Below are positions 1-6,719 of a DNA stretch of 8,340 nucleotides, one piece after another. Numbering within the stretch: the stretch's first letter is position 1; every line of letters starts with the position of its first letter. Under the pieces are notes generated by a model. It had not been told where the DNA came from, did no database searches, and was given only the letters and a program-made list of their open reading frames with translations. Origin of the DNA: an uncultured Oscillospiraceae bacterium (GTDB taxonomy: Bacteria; Bacillota; Clostridia; Oscillospirales; Oscillospiraceae). Location: contig CAAETL010000026.1 in assembly GCA_900758955.1 (NCBI GenBank), forward strand, positions 1 to 8,340, in the 5' to 3' direction. A program made the translations under genes and the position numbers.

Positions 1-9
1 ATAAGTGAT

Positions 10-45
10 AAAAGGCTCCTTCCCAAGTGGGAAGGAGCCTTTTTT
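10..45. terminator. Intrinsic terminator, possibly bidirectional
   Basis: A perfect 14-15 bp stem (arms 10-24 and 29-43) closes a four-base AAGT loop. It is followed on the plus strand by a T-run through 45 and flanked on the other side by A residues, which give a short U-run on the minus strand. It could end a plus-strand gene lying left of the window and converging on pyc, or act as a second stop for pyc transcripts. No gene is visible between it and the next hairpin. Confidence 0.8.
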
Positions 46-75
46 ATGTAAATGGTGACCCGAAAAAAGACGTAT

Positions 76-119
76 AAAAACATGGGGCGCCCTCGATCCA
101 GAGGAGCGCCCCATGTTTT
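76..119 (-). terminator. Intrinsic terminator of pyc
   Basis: A 14-bp perfect stem (77-90 with 106-119) is extended inward by four pairs (91-94 with 101-104) past a one-base bulge, around a six-base loop. In the minus direction the GC-rich stem is followed by five U residues (80-76). It starts eight bases beyond the pyc stop codon, so it is the natural pyc transcription stop. Confidence 0.85.
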
Positions 120-126
120 AGATAAA

Positions 127-3100
127 TTAGCCCTCTTCGTCCTCGGGCAGGACAAAGGAAATCAGCAGGTCTTCCGTATTGACGCGATCGCCGGGGGTGA
201 CATAAAGCTTATCAACCTTACCGTTGACTTTGGAGACAAAGGTGGTTTCCATCTTCATGGCTTCCACGACCATCAGCGGCATATTCACCGTGACAACATC
301 GCCCTCCTTCACCAGAACTTGCTCCACTGTTCCGGGGATGGTGGAGCCAAGATGACAGGGGTTGTTCTTGTCTGCTTTTAGCTTACGGTCGGTGATGACT
401 TCCAGGTTCTTATCCAAAATCGGCAGCTCACGAAGTACGCCGTTTACCTCAAAGGTAAGGGTACGGTTGCCGTCTGCGTCCGGATCGGACATTTCTACGA
501 ACTTAATAATTAAATCCTTGCCTTCGCTGATCTTTAAGGTTGTTTCCTCACCCTTGCGAAGACCGTAGAAGTAGACGTGGCTTTCCAGCCGGGTAACATC
601 GTTATAGGCCTCAAAGTGTTGGCAATAGTCCTCGTAAACCTTGGGATAGAGGGCGTAGCTGACGGCTTTTTGATCCATCTGCTTATCATTAAAATCAGAG
701 AGATCAAACTTTTCACGGAGATGTTTCTTAATATCTGCAAAATCCACGGGGGGCAGCAGGGTGCCCGGACGGGCGGTGATGGGCTGGATGTCTTTCAAAA
801 CAATCTTTTGCAGCGCGGAGGGGAAACCGCCATCGGGTTGGCCAATCATACCCTTAAAATAGTCCACCACGGAGTCGGGATAGGAGAGGCTGGCGCCCTC
901 GGTGAGAATATTATCCATGTTCAGGCCGTTTTTCAGCATGAAGATGGCCAAATCGCCCACAACTTTAGAGGTTGGCGTGACCTTGACGATATTGCCAAGG
1001 AGGATGTTGGCCTGACGATACAGTTCCTTAATTTCCTCAAAGCTTTCCTTGGACCCCATCTCGGTAACCTGTGCCAGCAAGTTGGAATATTGGCCGCCGG
1101 GGATCTCATACTTGTAGATTTGGGCGTTGGGAGCGTTCATGCCGCTTTCAAAGGACTTATAGACCTTGCGGACGTGCTCGTAGTAGCGGCTCAACTCATC
1201 CAGCCCTTCAAAGGTTAGTCCGGTATCCCGTTCGGTACCGCGGAGCGCTTCCACCACCGCGTTCATGGAGGGCTGGCTGGTGCAGGAACTCATAGATTCA
1301 ATGGCCAGATCCACGATATCAACGCCGGCCTCCGAGGCCTTCAAAACAGTGGCGACGCCAGCGCCGGTGGTGTCGTGGGTGTGCAGGTGGACGGGGATCT
1401 TCAATTCGGACTTCAGGGCGGTAACCAACTGGTAAGCGGAATAGGGTTTCAGCAGGCCGGCCATATCCTTGATGGCGAAAATGTGGACCCCAAGAGATTC
1501 CAACTCTTTCGCTTTTTTAATATAGTAGTCCAAGGTGTACTTGGTCTCGTCAGGATTCAAAATGTCGCCGGTGTAGCAGATGGCGCCTTCCACGATTTTG
1601 CCGGTTTTCAGGGATTCCTCAATGGGCATCTTCATATTTTCAATCCAGTTCAGACTGTCGAAAATACGGAATACGTCCACGCCTTTTTCTCCGGAGATAC
1701 GGATGAATTCCTTCACCAGATTATCGGGATAGTTGCTGTAGCCAACGGCGTTGGAGGCGCGAAGCAACATCTGAATCAGGGTGTTGGGCATCCTGCGATT
1801 GAGTATTTCAAGCCGCTTCCAGGGAGATTCCTTTAGGAAACGATAGGAGGTATCGTAAGTAGCGCCGCCCCAGGCTTCTACGGAGAAAGCGTTCTGGAGG
1901 ATGGCATTGGTGGCCCGGGCGGCGCCGGCAATATCTTTGGTGCGCATCCGGGTTGCCATCAACGACTGCTGGGCGTCCCGCATGGAGGTATCGGTCACAT
2001 AGAGTTTCTTTTCGCCCAGGATCTTCTGGGTATAGCCCACAGGACCCAGCTTATTGAATTCGTCCTTAGCGCCGCAGACTGTGGCGTTCTGGTCGTAGTG
2101 GGGGAGGATGCGGTCCTCAAAGTAGGGTTTGTCACCCTGGCTGACATTGACGATTTTATCCCCCAAAAATTCTAGTATTTTGGTGGCCCGGTCCTGGCTG
2201 TGGCCCAGCATAAAGAGTTCGGGTGTCTCTTCGATAAAGGTAGTGTAGCAGGCGCCAGCCTGGAAAGTGGGGCTGTTGATTACATTAATTAAGAATGGAA
2301 TGTTGGTCTTAATGCCGCGAATCCGCATTTCTCTCAGGGCGCGCAGGGACTTGCGCACCGCGCCGCCGAAGGTACGGTCATGGGTGACAACCTTAACCAG
2401 CAGACTGTCATAGTAGGGGAGAATCTCCGCGCCGGCGGTAATGTTGCCGCCGTCCAAACGCACGCCGGCGCCCGAGCCGGAGCGGTAAACGCTGATCTTG
2501 CCGGTATCCGGAAGGAAGTTGTTGCCGGGGTCCTCGGAGGTGACACGGGTCTGGATGGAGTAGCCGTGGCTCTCAATGGCATCCTGAGAGGGGATATTGA
2601 TCTCAGTGGAGGAAAGGGGATACCCCTCCGCCACCAAAATTTGAGATTGGACCAGGTCAATGCCGGTAATCATTTCGGTGACGGTGTGTTCCACCTGAAT
2701 CCGGGGATTCATCTCGATGAAGTAGGGGTTATAGTCGGCGTCCACCAGAAATTCCAACGTGCCGGCGTTCCGATAGCCGACCTGCTTACAGAGACGGATG
2801 GCGCTGTCAAAGATAATTTCACGGGTGGATTCGGGAATGCTGAAAGCAGGGGCGTACTCCACCACCTTCTGGTGACGGCGCTGCACGGAGCAGTCACGAT
2901 CGAAGAGATGGACCACATTGCCGTATTTATCGGCAAGTACCTGCACTTCGATGTGCTTGGGGCTGCGCAGATACTTCTCTACAAATATCTGGTCATCGCC
3001 AAAGGCCTTTTTGGACTCGTCCCGGGCCTCTTTGTACTCCTTGGGCATATCTTCTTCACAGTTGACGATGCGCATGCCCCGACCGCCGCCGCCGTTGGAG

Positions 3101-3600
3101 GCCTTGAGCATCACGGGATACCCAATCTGCCGGGCGACTTCCACCACTTCTTCTTCACTCTTGATGGCATGCTCCACGCCGGGGATGATGGGAACCTGCG
3201 CCTTAACAGCCATCTGCTTGGAGGAAATTTTGTCGCCCATGGCGTTCATAATTTCCGCAGTCGGGCCGATAAAGACAATGCCGTTTTTCTCACAGGCTTC
3301 CACAAAGTTGGGGTTTTCCGATAAAAAGCCATAGCCGGGATGAATGGCGTCGATGTTCTTTTCCTTGGCGATCTTAATGATCTCGTTGATATCCAAATAA
3401 GCGTCCACGGGACCCTTCTCGGGGTTCAGAGGATACGATTCGTCCGCCTTGGTGCGGAAGCTGGCGTACTTATCCTCTTTGGAATAGATGCCGACGGTGG
3501 TGATGCCCAATTCGCTCAAAGCGCGGAACACGCGAATGGCAATTTCACCGCGGTTGGCTACCAGTACCCTTTTAAAGGGCCGGATCTGTACTTCACTCAT
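127..3600 (-). CDS. pyc: Pyruvate carboxylase (single-chain, biotin-dependent)
   Basis: Catalyses ATP- and bicarbonate-dependent carboxylation of pyruvate to oxaloacetate, the anaplerotic entry to the partial TCA cycle and amino-acid synthesis; cytosolic, with family members forming tetramers. The 1157-residue chain has the usual full length and order. The biotin carboxylase part (about 8-455) shows the ATP-grasp glycine loop NGGGGRGM (169-176) and catalytic EMNPRIQVEH (296-305). The carboxyltransferase barrel (about 530-800) carries metal ligands D542, K711 (the lysine carbamylated in this family), H740 and H742, and T875 matches the catalytic threonine. A C-terminal biotinyl domain carries EAMKM with biotin attachment at K1116. 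The spacing of these residues agrees with Rhizobium etli PC as I remember it. The ATG at 3598-3600 has AGGAG seven bases upstream. The gene is monocistronic, with its own promoter and terminator. No frameshift or missing active-site residue is seen. Confidence 0.97.
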   Translation of the reverse strand: MSEVQIRPFKRVLVANRGEIAIRVFRALSELGITTVGIYSKEDKYASFRTKADESYPLNPEKGPVDAYLDINEIIKIAKEKNIDAIHPGYGFLSENPNFVEACEKNGIVFIGPTAEIMNAMGDKISSKQMAVKAQVPIIPGVEHAIKSEEEVVEVARQIGYPVMLKASNGGGGRGMRIVNCEEDMPKEYKEARDESKKAFGDDQIFVEKYLRSPKHIEVQVLADKYGNVVHLFDRDCSVQRRHQKVVEYAPAFSIPESTREIIFDSAIRLCKQVGYRNAGTLEFLVDADYNPYFIEMNPRIQVEHTVTEMITGIDLVQSQILVAEGYPLSSTEINIPSQDAIESHGYSIQTRVTSEDPGNNFLPDTGKISVYRSGSGAGVRLDGGNITAGAEILPYYDSLLVKVVTHDRTFGGAVRKSLRALREMRIRGIKTNIPFLINVINSPTFQAGACYTTFIEETPELFMLGHSQDRATKILEFLGDKIVNVSQGDKPYFEDRILPHYDQNATVCGAKDEFNKLGPVGYTQKILGEKKLYVTDTSMRDAQQSLMATRMRTKDIAGAARATNAILQNAFSVEAWGGATYDTSYRFLKESPWKRLEILNRRMPNTLIQMLLRASNAVGYSNYPDNLVKEFIRISGEKGVDVFRIFDSLNWIENMKMPIEESLKTGKIVEGAICYTGDILNPDETKYTLDYYIKKAKELESLGVHIFAIKDMAGLLKPYSAYQLVTALKSELKIPVHLHTHDTTGAGVATVLKASEAGVDIVDLAIESMSSCTSQPSMNAVVEALRGTERDTGLTFEGLDELSRYYEHVRKVYKSFESGMNAPNAQIYKYEIPGGQYSNLLAQVTEMGSKESFEEIKELYRQANILLGNIVKVTPTSKVVGDLAIFMLKNGLNMDNILTEGASLSYPDSVVDYFKGMIGQPDGGFPSALQKIVLKDIQPITARPGTLLPPVDFADIKKHLREKFDLSDFNDKQMDQKAVSYALYPKVYEDYCQHFEAYNDVTRLESHVYFYGLRKGEETTLKISEGKDLIIKFVEMSDPDADGNRTLTFEVNGVLRELPILDKNLEVITDRKLKADKNNPCHLGSTIPGTVEQVLVKEGDVVTVNMPLMVVEAMKMETTFVSKVNGKVDKLYVTPGDRVNTEDLLISFVLPEDEEG

Positions 3601-3738
3601 GGTTTAACTCCTATCTGTGTGCAGGATGTCACACGCAAACTTTCTTTACTCGGCCACGCTACGGGCCCCCTGAAGGCCTCCCAGAGGCGGTTGACGCCCG
3701 GGGTGCCGCTCAGCCCGGGCAGGTGTTTTTTTGATTTG
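3601..3738 (-). promoter_or_regulatory. GC-rich, structured 5' leader of pyc
   Basis: The predicted transcript start is near 3738, giving a leader of about 138 nt. Read on the minus strand it begins A-rich, then has a 7-bp perfect stem GCCCGGG/CCCGGGC (3720-3714 with 3702-3696, 11-nt loop), a 5-bp stem GCCTC/GAGGC with a three-base loop (3688-3684 with 3680-3676), and three copies of self-complementary GGCC that could pair alternatively. An A/U-rich spacer, a small GTGTG/CACAC hairpin and the ribosome binding site follow. I do not recognise a known riboswitch class in it. Control of pyc by this leader is inference. Confidence 0.45.
3608..3612 (-). promoter_or_regulatory. pyc ribosome binding site
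   Basis: AGGAG on the minus strand lies seven bases before the ATG at 3598-3600 and fixes the pyc start. A small 5-bp hairpin (3617-3621 with 3630-3634) sits just upstream of it. Confidence 0.8.
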
Positions 3739-3744
3739 CACTTA

Positions 3745-3773
3745 ATTATACACCAATGGCGTTTCATATGCAA
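3745..3773 (-). promoter_or_regulatory. Predicted vegetative (sigma-A type) promoter for pyc
   Basis: On the minus strand a perfect TATAAT -10 (3750-3745) lies exactly 17 bp downstream of TTGCAT (3773-3768), a half-matching -35. Transcription would start near 3738. It is the best promoter-like sequence upstream of pyc. Confidence 0.7.
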
Positions 3774-3864
3774 GAAGGAGGAAAATAGAAACCTGGAAGA
3801 AAATCCAGCCCATTCCTGGGTGAAAATTGTTCCACTTACCGTCAAGATGAAATGAGAGAAAGGA

Positions 3865-3898
3865 TTTCTTGCATTTTTGGGGCAATTTTCACAAGAAA
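3865..3898. repeat. 7-bp inverted repeat in the pyc/mocR divergent region
   Basis: TTTCTTG (3865-3871) and CAAGAAA (3892-3898) form a perfect inverted repeat with a 20-bp spacer, about 27 bp upstream of the -35 of the plus-strand promoter and between the two divergent promoters. It could be a regulator site or chance. Nothing else is recognised in the 3774-3924 stretch. Confidence 0.35.
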
Positions 3899-3924
3899 CC
3901 TGCTTGCCTGGAACCAGACCGCAC

Positions 3925-3953
3925 TTGCGGCCCAGGACGGGATGCAGTATAAT
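3925..3953 (+). promoter_or_regulatory. Predicted promoter for the MocR-family regulator
   Basis: TTGCGG (3925-3930) and a perfect TATAAT (3948-3953) are separated by exactly 17 bp, placing the transcript start near 3960, about 76 nt before the preferred TTG start codon. Because this promoter lies downstream of the far-upstream ATG at 3877, it argues against that ATG as the start of translation. Confidence 0.7.
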
Positions 3954-4020
3954 ACGCTGGAAGGCCAGCTGGCGTGTCCGAAAGAGACAAATCCTGAGTG
4001 GGATGGATGCCAGTTTTTCC

Positions 4021-4027
4021 AAGGAGG
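4021..4027 (+). promoter_or_regulatory. Ribosome binding site deciding a TTG start
   Basis: AAGGAGG, a near-full anti-16S match, ends eight bases before TTG at 4036-4038. The in-frame ATG at 4003 has only a weak GAGTGGG upstream at poor spacing. Placement of the strong site between ATG and TTG favours the TTG. Confidence 0.75.
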
Positions 4028-4035
4028 CGCTGCAT

Positions 4036-5436
4036 TTGCTTACCTATTCCTTTGAGAACATCCAGAATGAGAGCATGTACGAATATCTGTATCGCTGCAT
4101 TAAAGAGGATATTGTCCACAAAAAGCTGAAGGCCAACGAAAAGTTGCCGTCCAAGCGGGCATTTGCCAAAAATTTAGGGGTCAGTACAATTACAGTGGAA
4201 AACGCCTACGCGCAACTGGTGGCGGAGGGATACCTTTATGCCCTGCCCAAACGGGGGTATTATGTGTGTGATCTGGAGCGGGAGAGCAGCCCTGCTCCTA
4301 CCCAGGTTCCAACGCCGCCGCCCCCACCCAAGCCCGCTCGGGCGTATTGGGCCGATTTTGTCAGCAGCGCGGTGGCGCGGGACATGTTTCCCTTCACCGT
4401 TTGGATCCGGCTCATGCGGGATGTAATGGCGGAAGAGGACGAGGGTACGCTCCTGGCGGACAAGTCTGCGGGAGGAATCCGCAAGTTGCGGGAGGCGATC
4501 TCTGCGCATCTCTACCAGTTCCGGGGCATGCATATCAATCCGGATCAGATTATTGTGGGGGCGGGGACTGAATATTTATACAGCGTACTCATCCAGCTCT
4601 TGGGACGCCAGCAGGGGTATGCGGTGGAAGACCCGGGCTATCCCAAGCTCACCTATATTTATGAGAGCAACGATGTGGATTGCCGCCACATCCCCATGGA
4701 TTCTGTGGGGGTAATGCCCCAAGCCTTGGAGGAGAGCGGCGCTAAAGTACTTCATATCACACCCTCCCACCACTTTCCCACAGGGATCGTCATGCCCATG
4801 AGTCGGCGGTATGAACTGCTTAGTTGGGCCTCCCGGGAGCCGGGGCGCTACATCATTGAGGACGACTATGACTGCGAGTTCCGTCTGGCTGGCAAGCCCA
4901 TCCCCACGCTACAGAGCATTGATGCGATGGAAAAGGTAATTTATTTAAACACCTTTTCCAAAAGTTTAGCGCCCGCTTTCCGCATCAGCTATTTGGTTCT
5001 CCCCAGCCACTTAGCCCACCGCTTTGATGAAAAACTGGGATTTTACTCGGGTACTGTTTCCTGTTTTGAACAACTGACCTTAGCTCGGTTTTTAACTGAG
5101 GGATTTTTTGAAAAGCATATTAACCGGATGCGGAACCATTACCGCTCCCTGCGGGATGTCCTTCTCCGGGAGATTCACAGCAGCCCCTTGGAGGGGCGGG
5201 TGCGCATCAGCGCGGAAAACGCCGGGCTTCATTTTCTCATGGAGGTGGAGACGCAGAAATCGGACCGGGAGCTCCTCCGGCGGGCAGAGGAGTGCGGCCT
5301 TCGGCTATCTTGCGTCTCGCAGTATTATTACAATCAGGCGGGGCCGGCTTCCCATGTCCTGGTGATGAATTATGCTGGGCTTACCCCGGAACAGGTGCCC
5401 CAGGCGGTGGAACTGCTCTGTCGCTGTTTGGGGTAA
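4036..5436 (+). CDS. MocR-subfamily GntR transcriptional regulator with aminotransferase-like domain
   Basis: A DNA-binding regulator fusing an N-terminal GntR winged helix to a class I aminotransferase-fold domain that binds PLP. With the TTG start it is 466 residues, normal for MocR proteins, and begins LLTYSFE, as clostridial homologues do. The winged helix spans about 12-77 (KLPSKR, GVSTITVENAY). A proline-rich linker lies at about 86-100, then the aminotransferase-like part runs from 107 to 466. The PLP lysine is K309 in NTFSKSLAP, with D276 and Y278 in EDDYD at the expected spacing from it, as in GabR. Family members sense PLP or amino-acid adducts and control pyridoxal, GABA, taurine or cell-wall genes. 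Nothing here identifies the ligand. It is divergent from pyc and upstream of pta, so these and its own gene are candidate targets. An in-frame ATG at 4003 (477 residues) is the alternative start. Confidence 0.92.
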   Translation: MLTYSFENIQNESMYEYLYRCIKEDIVHKKLKANEKLPSKRAFAKNLGVSTITVENAYAQLVAEGYLYALPKRGYYVCDLERESSPAPTQVPTPPPPPKPARAYWADFVSSAVARDMFPFTVWIRLMRDVMAEEDEGTLLADKSAGGIRKLREAISAHLYQFRGMHINPDQIIVGAGTEYLYSVLIQLLGRQQGYAVEDPGYPKLTYIYESNDVDCRHIPMDSVGVMPQALEESGAKVLHITPSHHFPTGIVMPMSRRYELLSWASREPGRYIIEDDYDCEFRLAGKPIPTLQSIDAMEKVIYLNTFSKSLAPAFRISYLVLPSHLAHRFDEKLGFYSGTVSCFEQLTLARFLTEGFFEKHINRMRNHYRSLRDVLLREIHSSPLEGRVRISAENAGLHFLMEVETQKSDRELLRRAEECGLRLSCVSQYYYNQAGPASHVLVMNYAGLTPEQVPQAVELLCRCLG

Positions 5437-5480
5437 CGGGGGCCCCAATTCGGCCGGCAGTCCGGACAAGGCGGCGGTTT

Positions 5481-5519
5481 TCCCGGATTTACGCCCGGAA
5501 AGACTTGAATCCCGGCCGG
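5481..5519 (+). repeat. Clustered CCCGG motifs around the pta -35
   Basis: CCCGG occurs at 5482-5486, 5494-5498 and 5511-5515, bracketing the pta -35 element. The first two read CCCGGA and are 12 bp apart, and the flanking TTTCC and GGAAA make an imperfect dyad (5479-5501). This could be an operator or a weak remnant terminator for the upstream regulator gene. No strong intrinsic terminator is visible between that gene and pta. Confidence 0.25.
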
Positions 5520-5533
5520 TATGGTGGTAAAAT
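5505..5533 (+). promoter_or_regulatory. Predicted promoter for pta
   Basis: TTGAAT (5505-5510) and TAAAAT (5528-5533) are separated by 17 bp, with four and five of six consensus matches respectively. The transcript would start near 5540, leaving a leader of about 55 nt before the ATG. It gives pta a promoter independent of the regulator gene 158 bp upstream, though readthrough cannot be excluded. Confidence 0.65.
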
Positions 5534-5549
5534 GTTACTAACAATCACG

Positions 5550-5568
5550 TTCAGATGGAAGATCTGAA
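5550..5568 (+). promoter_or_regulatory. pta 5' leader hairpin with GGAAG loop
   Basis: TTCAGAT (5550-5556) and ATCTGAA (5562-5568) form a perfect 7-bp stem closing a GGAAG loop, about 10 nt from the predicted transcript start. The loop presents GGA, and a second GGA sits in the ribosome binding site 24 nt downstream. It may stabilise the mRNA or bind a regulator such as CsrA; either role is inference. Confidence 0.5.
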
Positions 5569-5580
5569 GCTATCAATTCT

Positions 5581-5586
5581 GGAGGG
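5581..5586 (+). promoter_or_regulatory. pta ribosome binding site
   Basis: GGAGGG ends eight bases before the ATG at 5595 and supports that start. Confidence 0.8.
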
Positions 5587-5594
5587 ATAATTAC

Positions 5595-6569
5595 ATGTTT
5601 GATAAACTGATCGAGACCCTGAAAGCAAACCGCCGCACACTGGTATTCACCGAGGGCGCTGACGCCCGCATCCTGGAGGCAACCCACCGCCTGAAAAAGG
5701 ACGGCTTTCTCACCCCCATTCTAGTCGGCGTGGAATCCGAAGTGAAGGCGGCCGCAAAGGCGGGCGGCTTTGATATTGAAGGAGTCCGGATCGTGGATCC
5801 CGCTACCTATGAAGGCATGGACGAAATGGTGGAGAAGATGGTGGAGCTCCGCAAGGGTAAAATGACCCCTGAGGACTGCCGCAAGAACCTGATGAAGGGC
5901 AATTACTTCGGCACCATGCTGGTAAAGCAGGGCGTGGCTGACGCCCTCTTGGGCGGCGCAACGTATTCCACCGCCGATACCGTCCGCCCCGCGCTCCAGC
6001 TCATTAAGACCAAGCCCGGCAATAACAACGTATCCTCCTGCTTTATTTTGGTCCGGGAAAACGCCGATGGCACCGACGAGCGTCTGTGCATGGGCGACTG
6101 CGCCATCCAGATTGATCCCGATGAGGACGCGCTGGTGGAAACCGCCATTGAATGCGCCAAGACTGCCAAGGTCTTTGGCATCGACCCCAAGGTGGCTTTT
6201 CTCAGCTACTCCACAAAGGGCTCCGGCAAAGGAGACGCTGTTGATAAGGTGAAAAACGCCTGCGATAAGGCCAAGGCCGCCGCGCCGGATTTGGCTATTG
6301 ACGGGGAAATGCAGTTTGACGCGGCCGTTTCTCCCACCGTTGGCCAGCTGAAGTTCCCCGGCTCCCCCGTGGCCGGTTACGCCAACACCTTTATTTTCCC
6401 CGAAATCCAATCAGGTAACATCGGCTATAAGATTGCCCAGCGTCTGGGCGGCTTCGCAGCTTACGGCCCCATTCTCCAGGGCCTGAACGCCCCCATCAAC
6501 GACCTGTCTCGCGGCTGCGACGCTGACGAGGTCTATAAAATGGCCATCATTACCGCCGCTCTGGCGTAA
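5595..6569 (+). CDS. pta: Phosphate acetyltransferase (phosphotransacetylase)
   Basis: Interconverts acetyl-CoA plus phosphate and acetyl phosphate plus CoA in the cytosol. With acetate kinase this is the main acetate-forming, ATP-yielding route of fermentative anaerobes. The 324-residue protein matches the short, single-domain Pta type and lacks the long N-terminal extension of enterobacterial enzymes. Family motifs seen include FTEGADARILEA (18-29), LSYSTKGSG (203-211), SPVAGYANTFIFPEIQSGN (257-275) followed by GYKIAQRLGG, and GPILQGLNAPINDLSRG (291-307). In the last, S305 and R306 correspond to the catalytic serine and arginine described for the Methanosarcina enzyme. The related phosphate butyryltransferase fold is the main alternative, but length and the NDLSRG end favour Pta. 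It has its own promoter and terminator, and no acetate kinase gene adjoins it. Confidence 0.95.
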   Translation: MFDKLIETLKANRRTLVFTEGADARILEATHRLKKDGFLTPILVGVESEVKAAAKAGGFDIEGVRIVDPATYEGMDEMVEKMVELRKGKMTPEDCRKNLMKGNYFGTMLVKQGVADALLGGATYSTADTVRPALQLIKTKPGNNNVSSCFILVRENADGTDERLCMGDCAIQIDPDEDALVETAIECAKTAKVFGIDPKVAFLSYSTKGSGKGDAVDKVKNACDKAKAAAPDLAIDGEMQFDAAVSPTVGQLKFPGSPVAGYANTFIFPEIQSGNIGYKIAQRLGGFAAYGPILQGLNAPINDLSRGCDADEVYKMAIITAALA

Positions 6570-6594
6570 GTAATCGGCGACTTGATCCATACTG

Positions 6595-6634
6595 GCTGGC
6601 ACACGCGTACTCAATACGCGTGTGCCAGTTTTTT
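6595..6634 (+). terminator. Intrinsic terminator of pta
   Basis: A perfect 14-bp stem (6596-6609 with 6615-6628) around a CTCAA loop, with one further G-U pair, is followed by six T residues (6629-6634). It lies 26 bases past the pta stop codon, so pta is transcribed as a single-gene unit. Confidence 0.92.
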
Positions 6635-6652
6635 CAAATCGCAAGGATAGCC

Positions 6653-6667
6653 ATTGTGTAGTACAAT
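6653..6667 (+). promoter_or_regulatory. Possible promoter -10 with overlapping dyad upstream of the membrane-protein gene
   Basis: ATTGT (6653-6657) and ACAAT (6663-6667) form an inverted repeat with a five-base spacer; the right arm lies within TACAAT (6662-6667), a plausible -10. No good -35 is seen 16-18 bp upstream, where the terminator tail lies. A 5-bp CCGCC/GGCGG hairpin (6689-6693 with 6698-6702) sits just before the ribosome binding site. The gene needs some promoter here because the pta terminator is strong. Confidence 0.3.
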
Positions 6668-6719
6668 AGAATTTACTGAGAGTAAGATCCGCCCAAAGGC
6701 GGGCTGAGGGAGGGAATCA

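Larger units (their letters stand above)
3793..3968 (+). repeat. Three CTGGAA elements, each with a nearby CCAG arm
   Basis: CTGGAA occurs at 3793-3798, 3908-3913 and 3957-3962, all on the plus strand. Each is followed by an inverted CCAG (3805-3808, 3914-3917, 3965-3968), giving imperfect dyads with spacers of different length. The second lies just upstream of the -35 of the regulator promoter and the third just after its -10, so they flank it; the first lies upstream of the pyc -35. Function as binding sites for the adjacent regulator is inference, because MocR-family proteins often bind repeated sites near their own promoter. Confidence 0.4.

Noticed and set aside
52..381. 109-codon plus-strand open frame at the left edge
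   Set aside because: It runs through the pyc terminator and antisense to the biotinyl domain; no coding features.
2380..3324. 314-codon plus-strand open frame opposite pyc
   Set aside because: It lies entirely antisense to the biotin carboxylase part of a clear pyc gene, has no recognisable domain, and is a by-product of codon bias in the real gene.
3696..3732. Plus-strand terminator: GCCCGGG hairpin followed by seven T residues
   Set aside because: There is no plus-strand gene upstream to terminate, and five bases separate the stem from the T-run. The hairpin is better read as part of the minus-strand pyc leader.
3597..4022. 141-codon minus-strand open frame across the pyc/regulator intergenic region
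   Set aside because: It overlaps the pyc start, would run through the predicted pyc promoter and leader, and its translation has no recognisable features.
5437..5504. Terminator for the MocR-family gene
   Set aside because: Only imperfect GC-rich dyads without a T-run are present, so no intrinsic terminator is claimed.
5721..6410. 229-codon minus-strand open frame opposite pta
   Set aside because: Antisense shadow of pta with no family features and no fitting ribosome binding site noticed.
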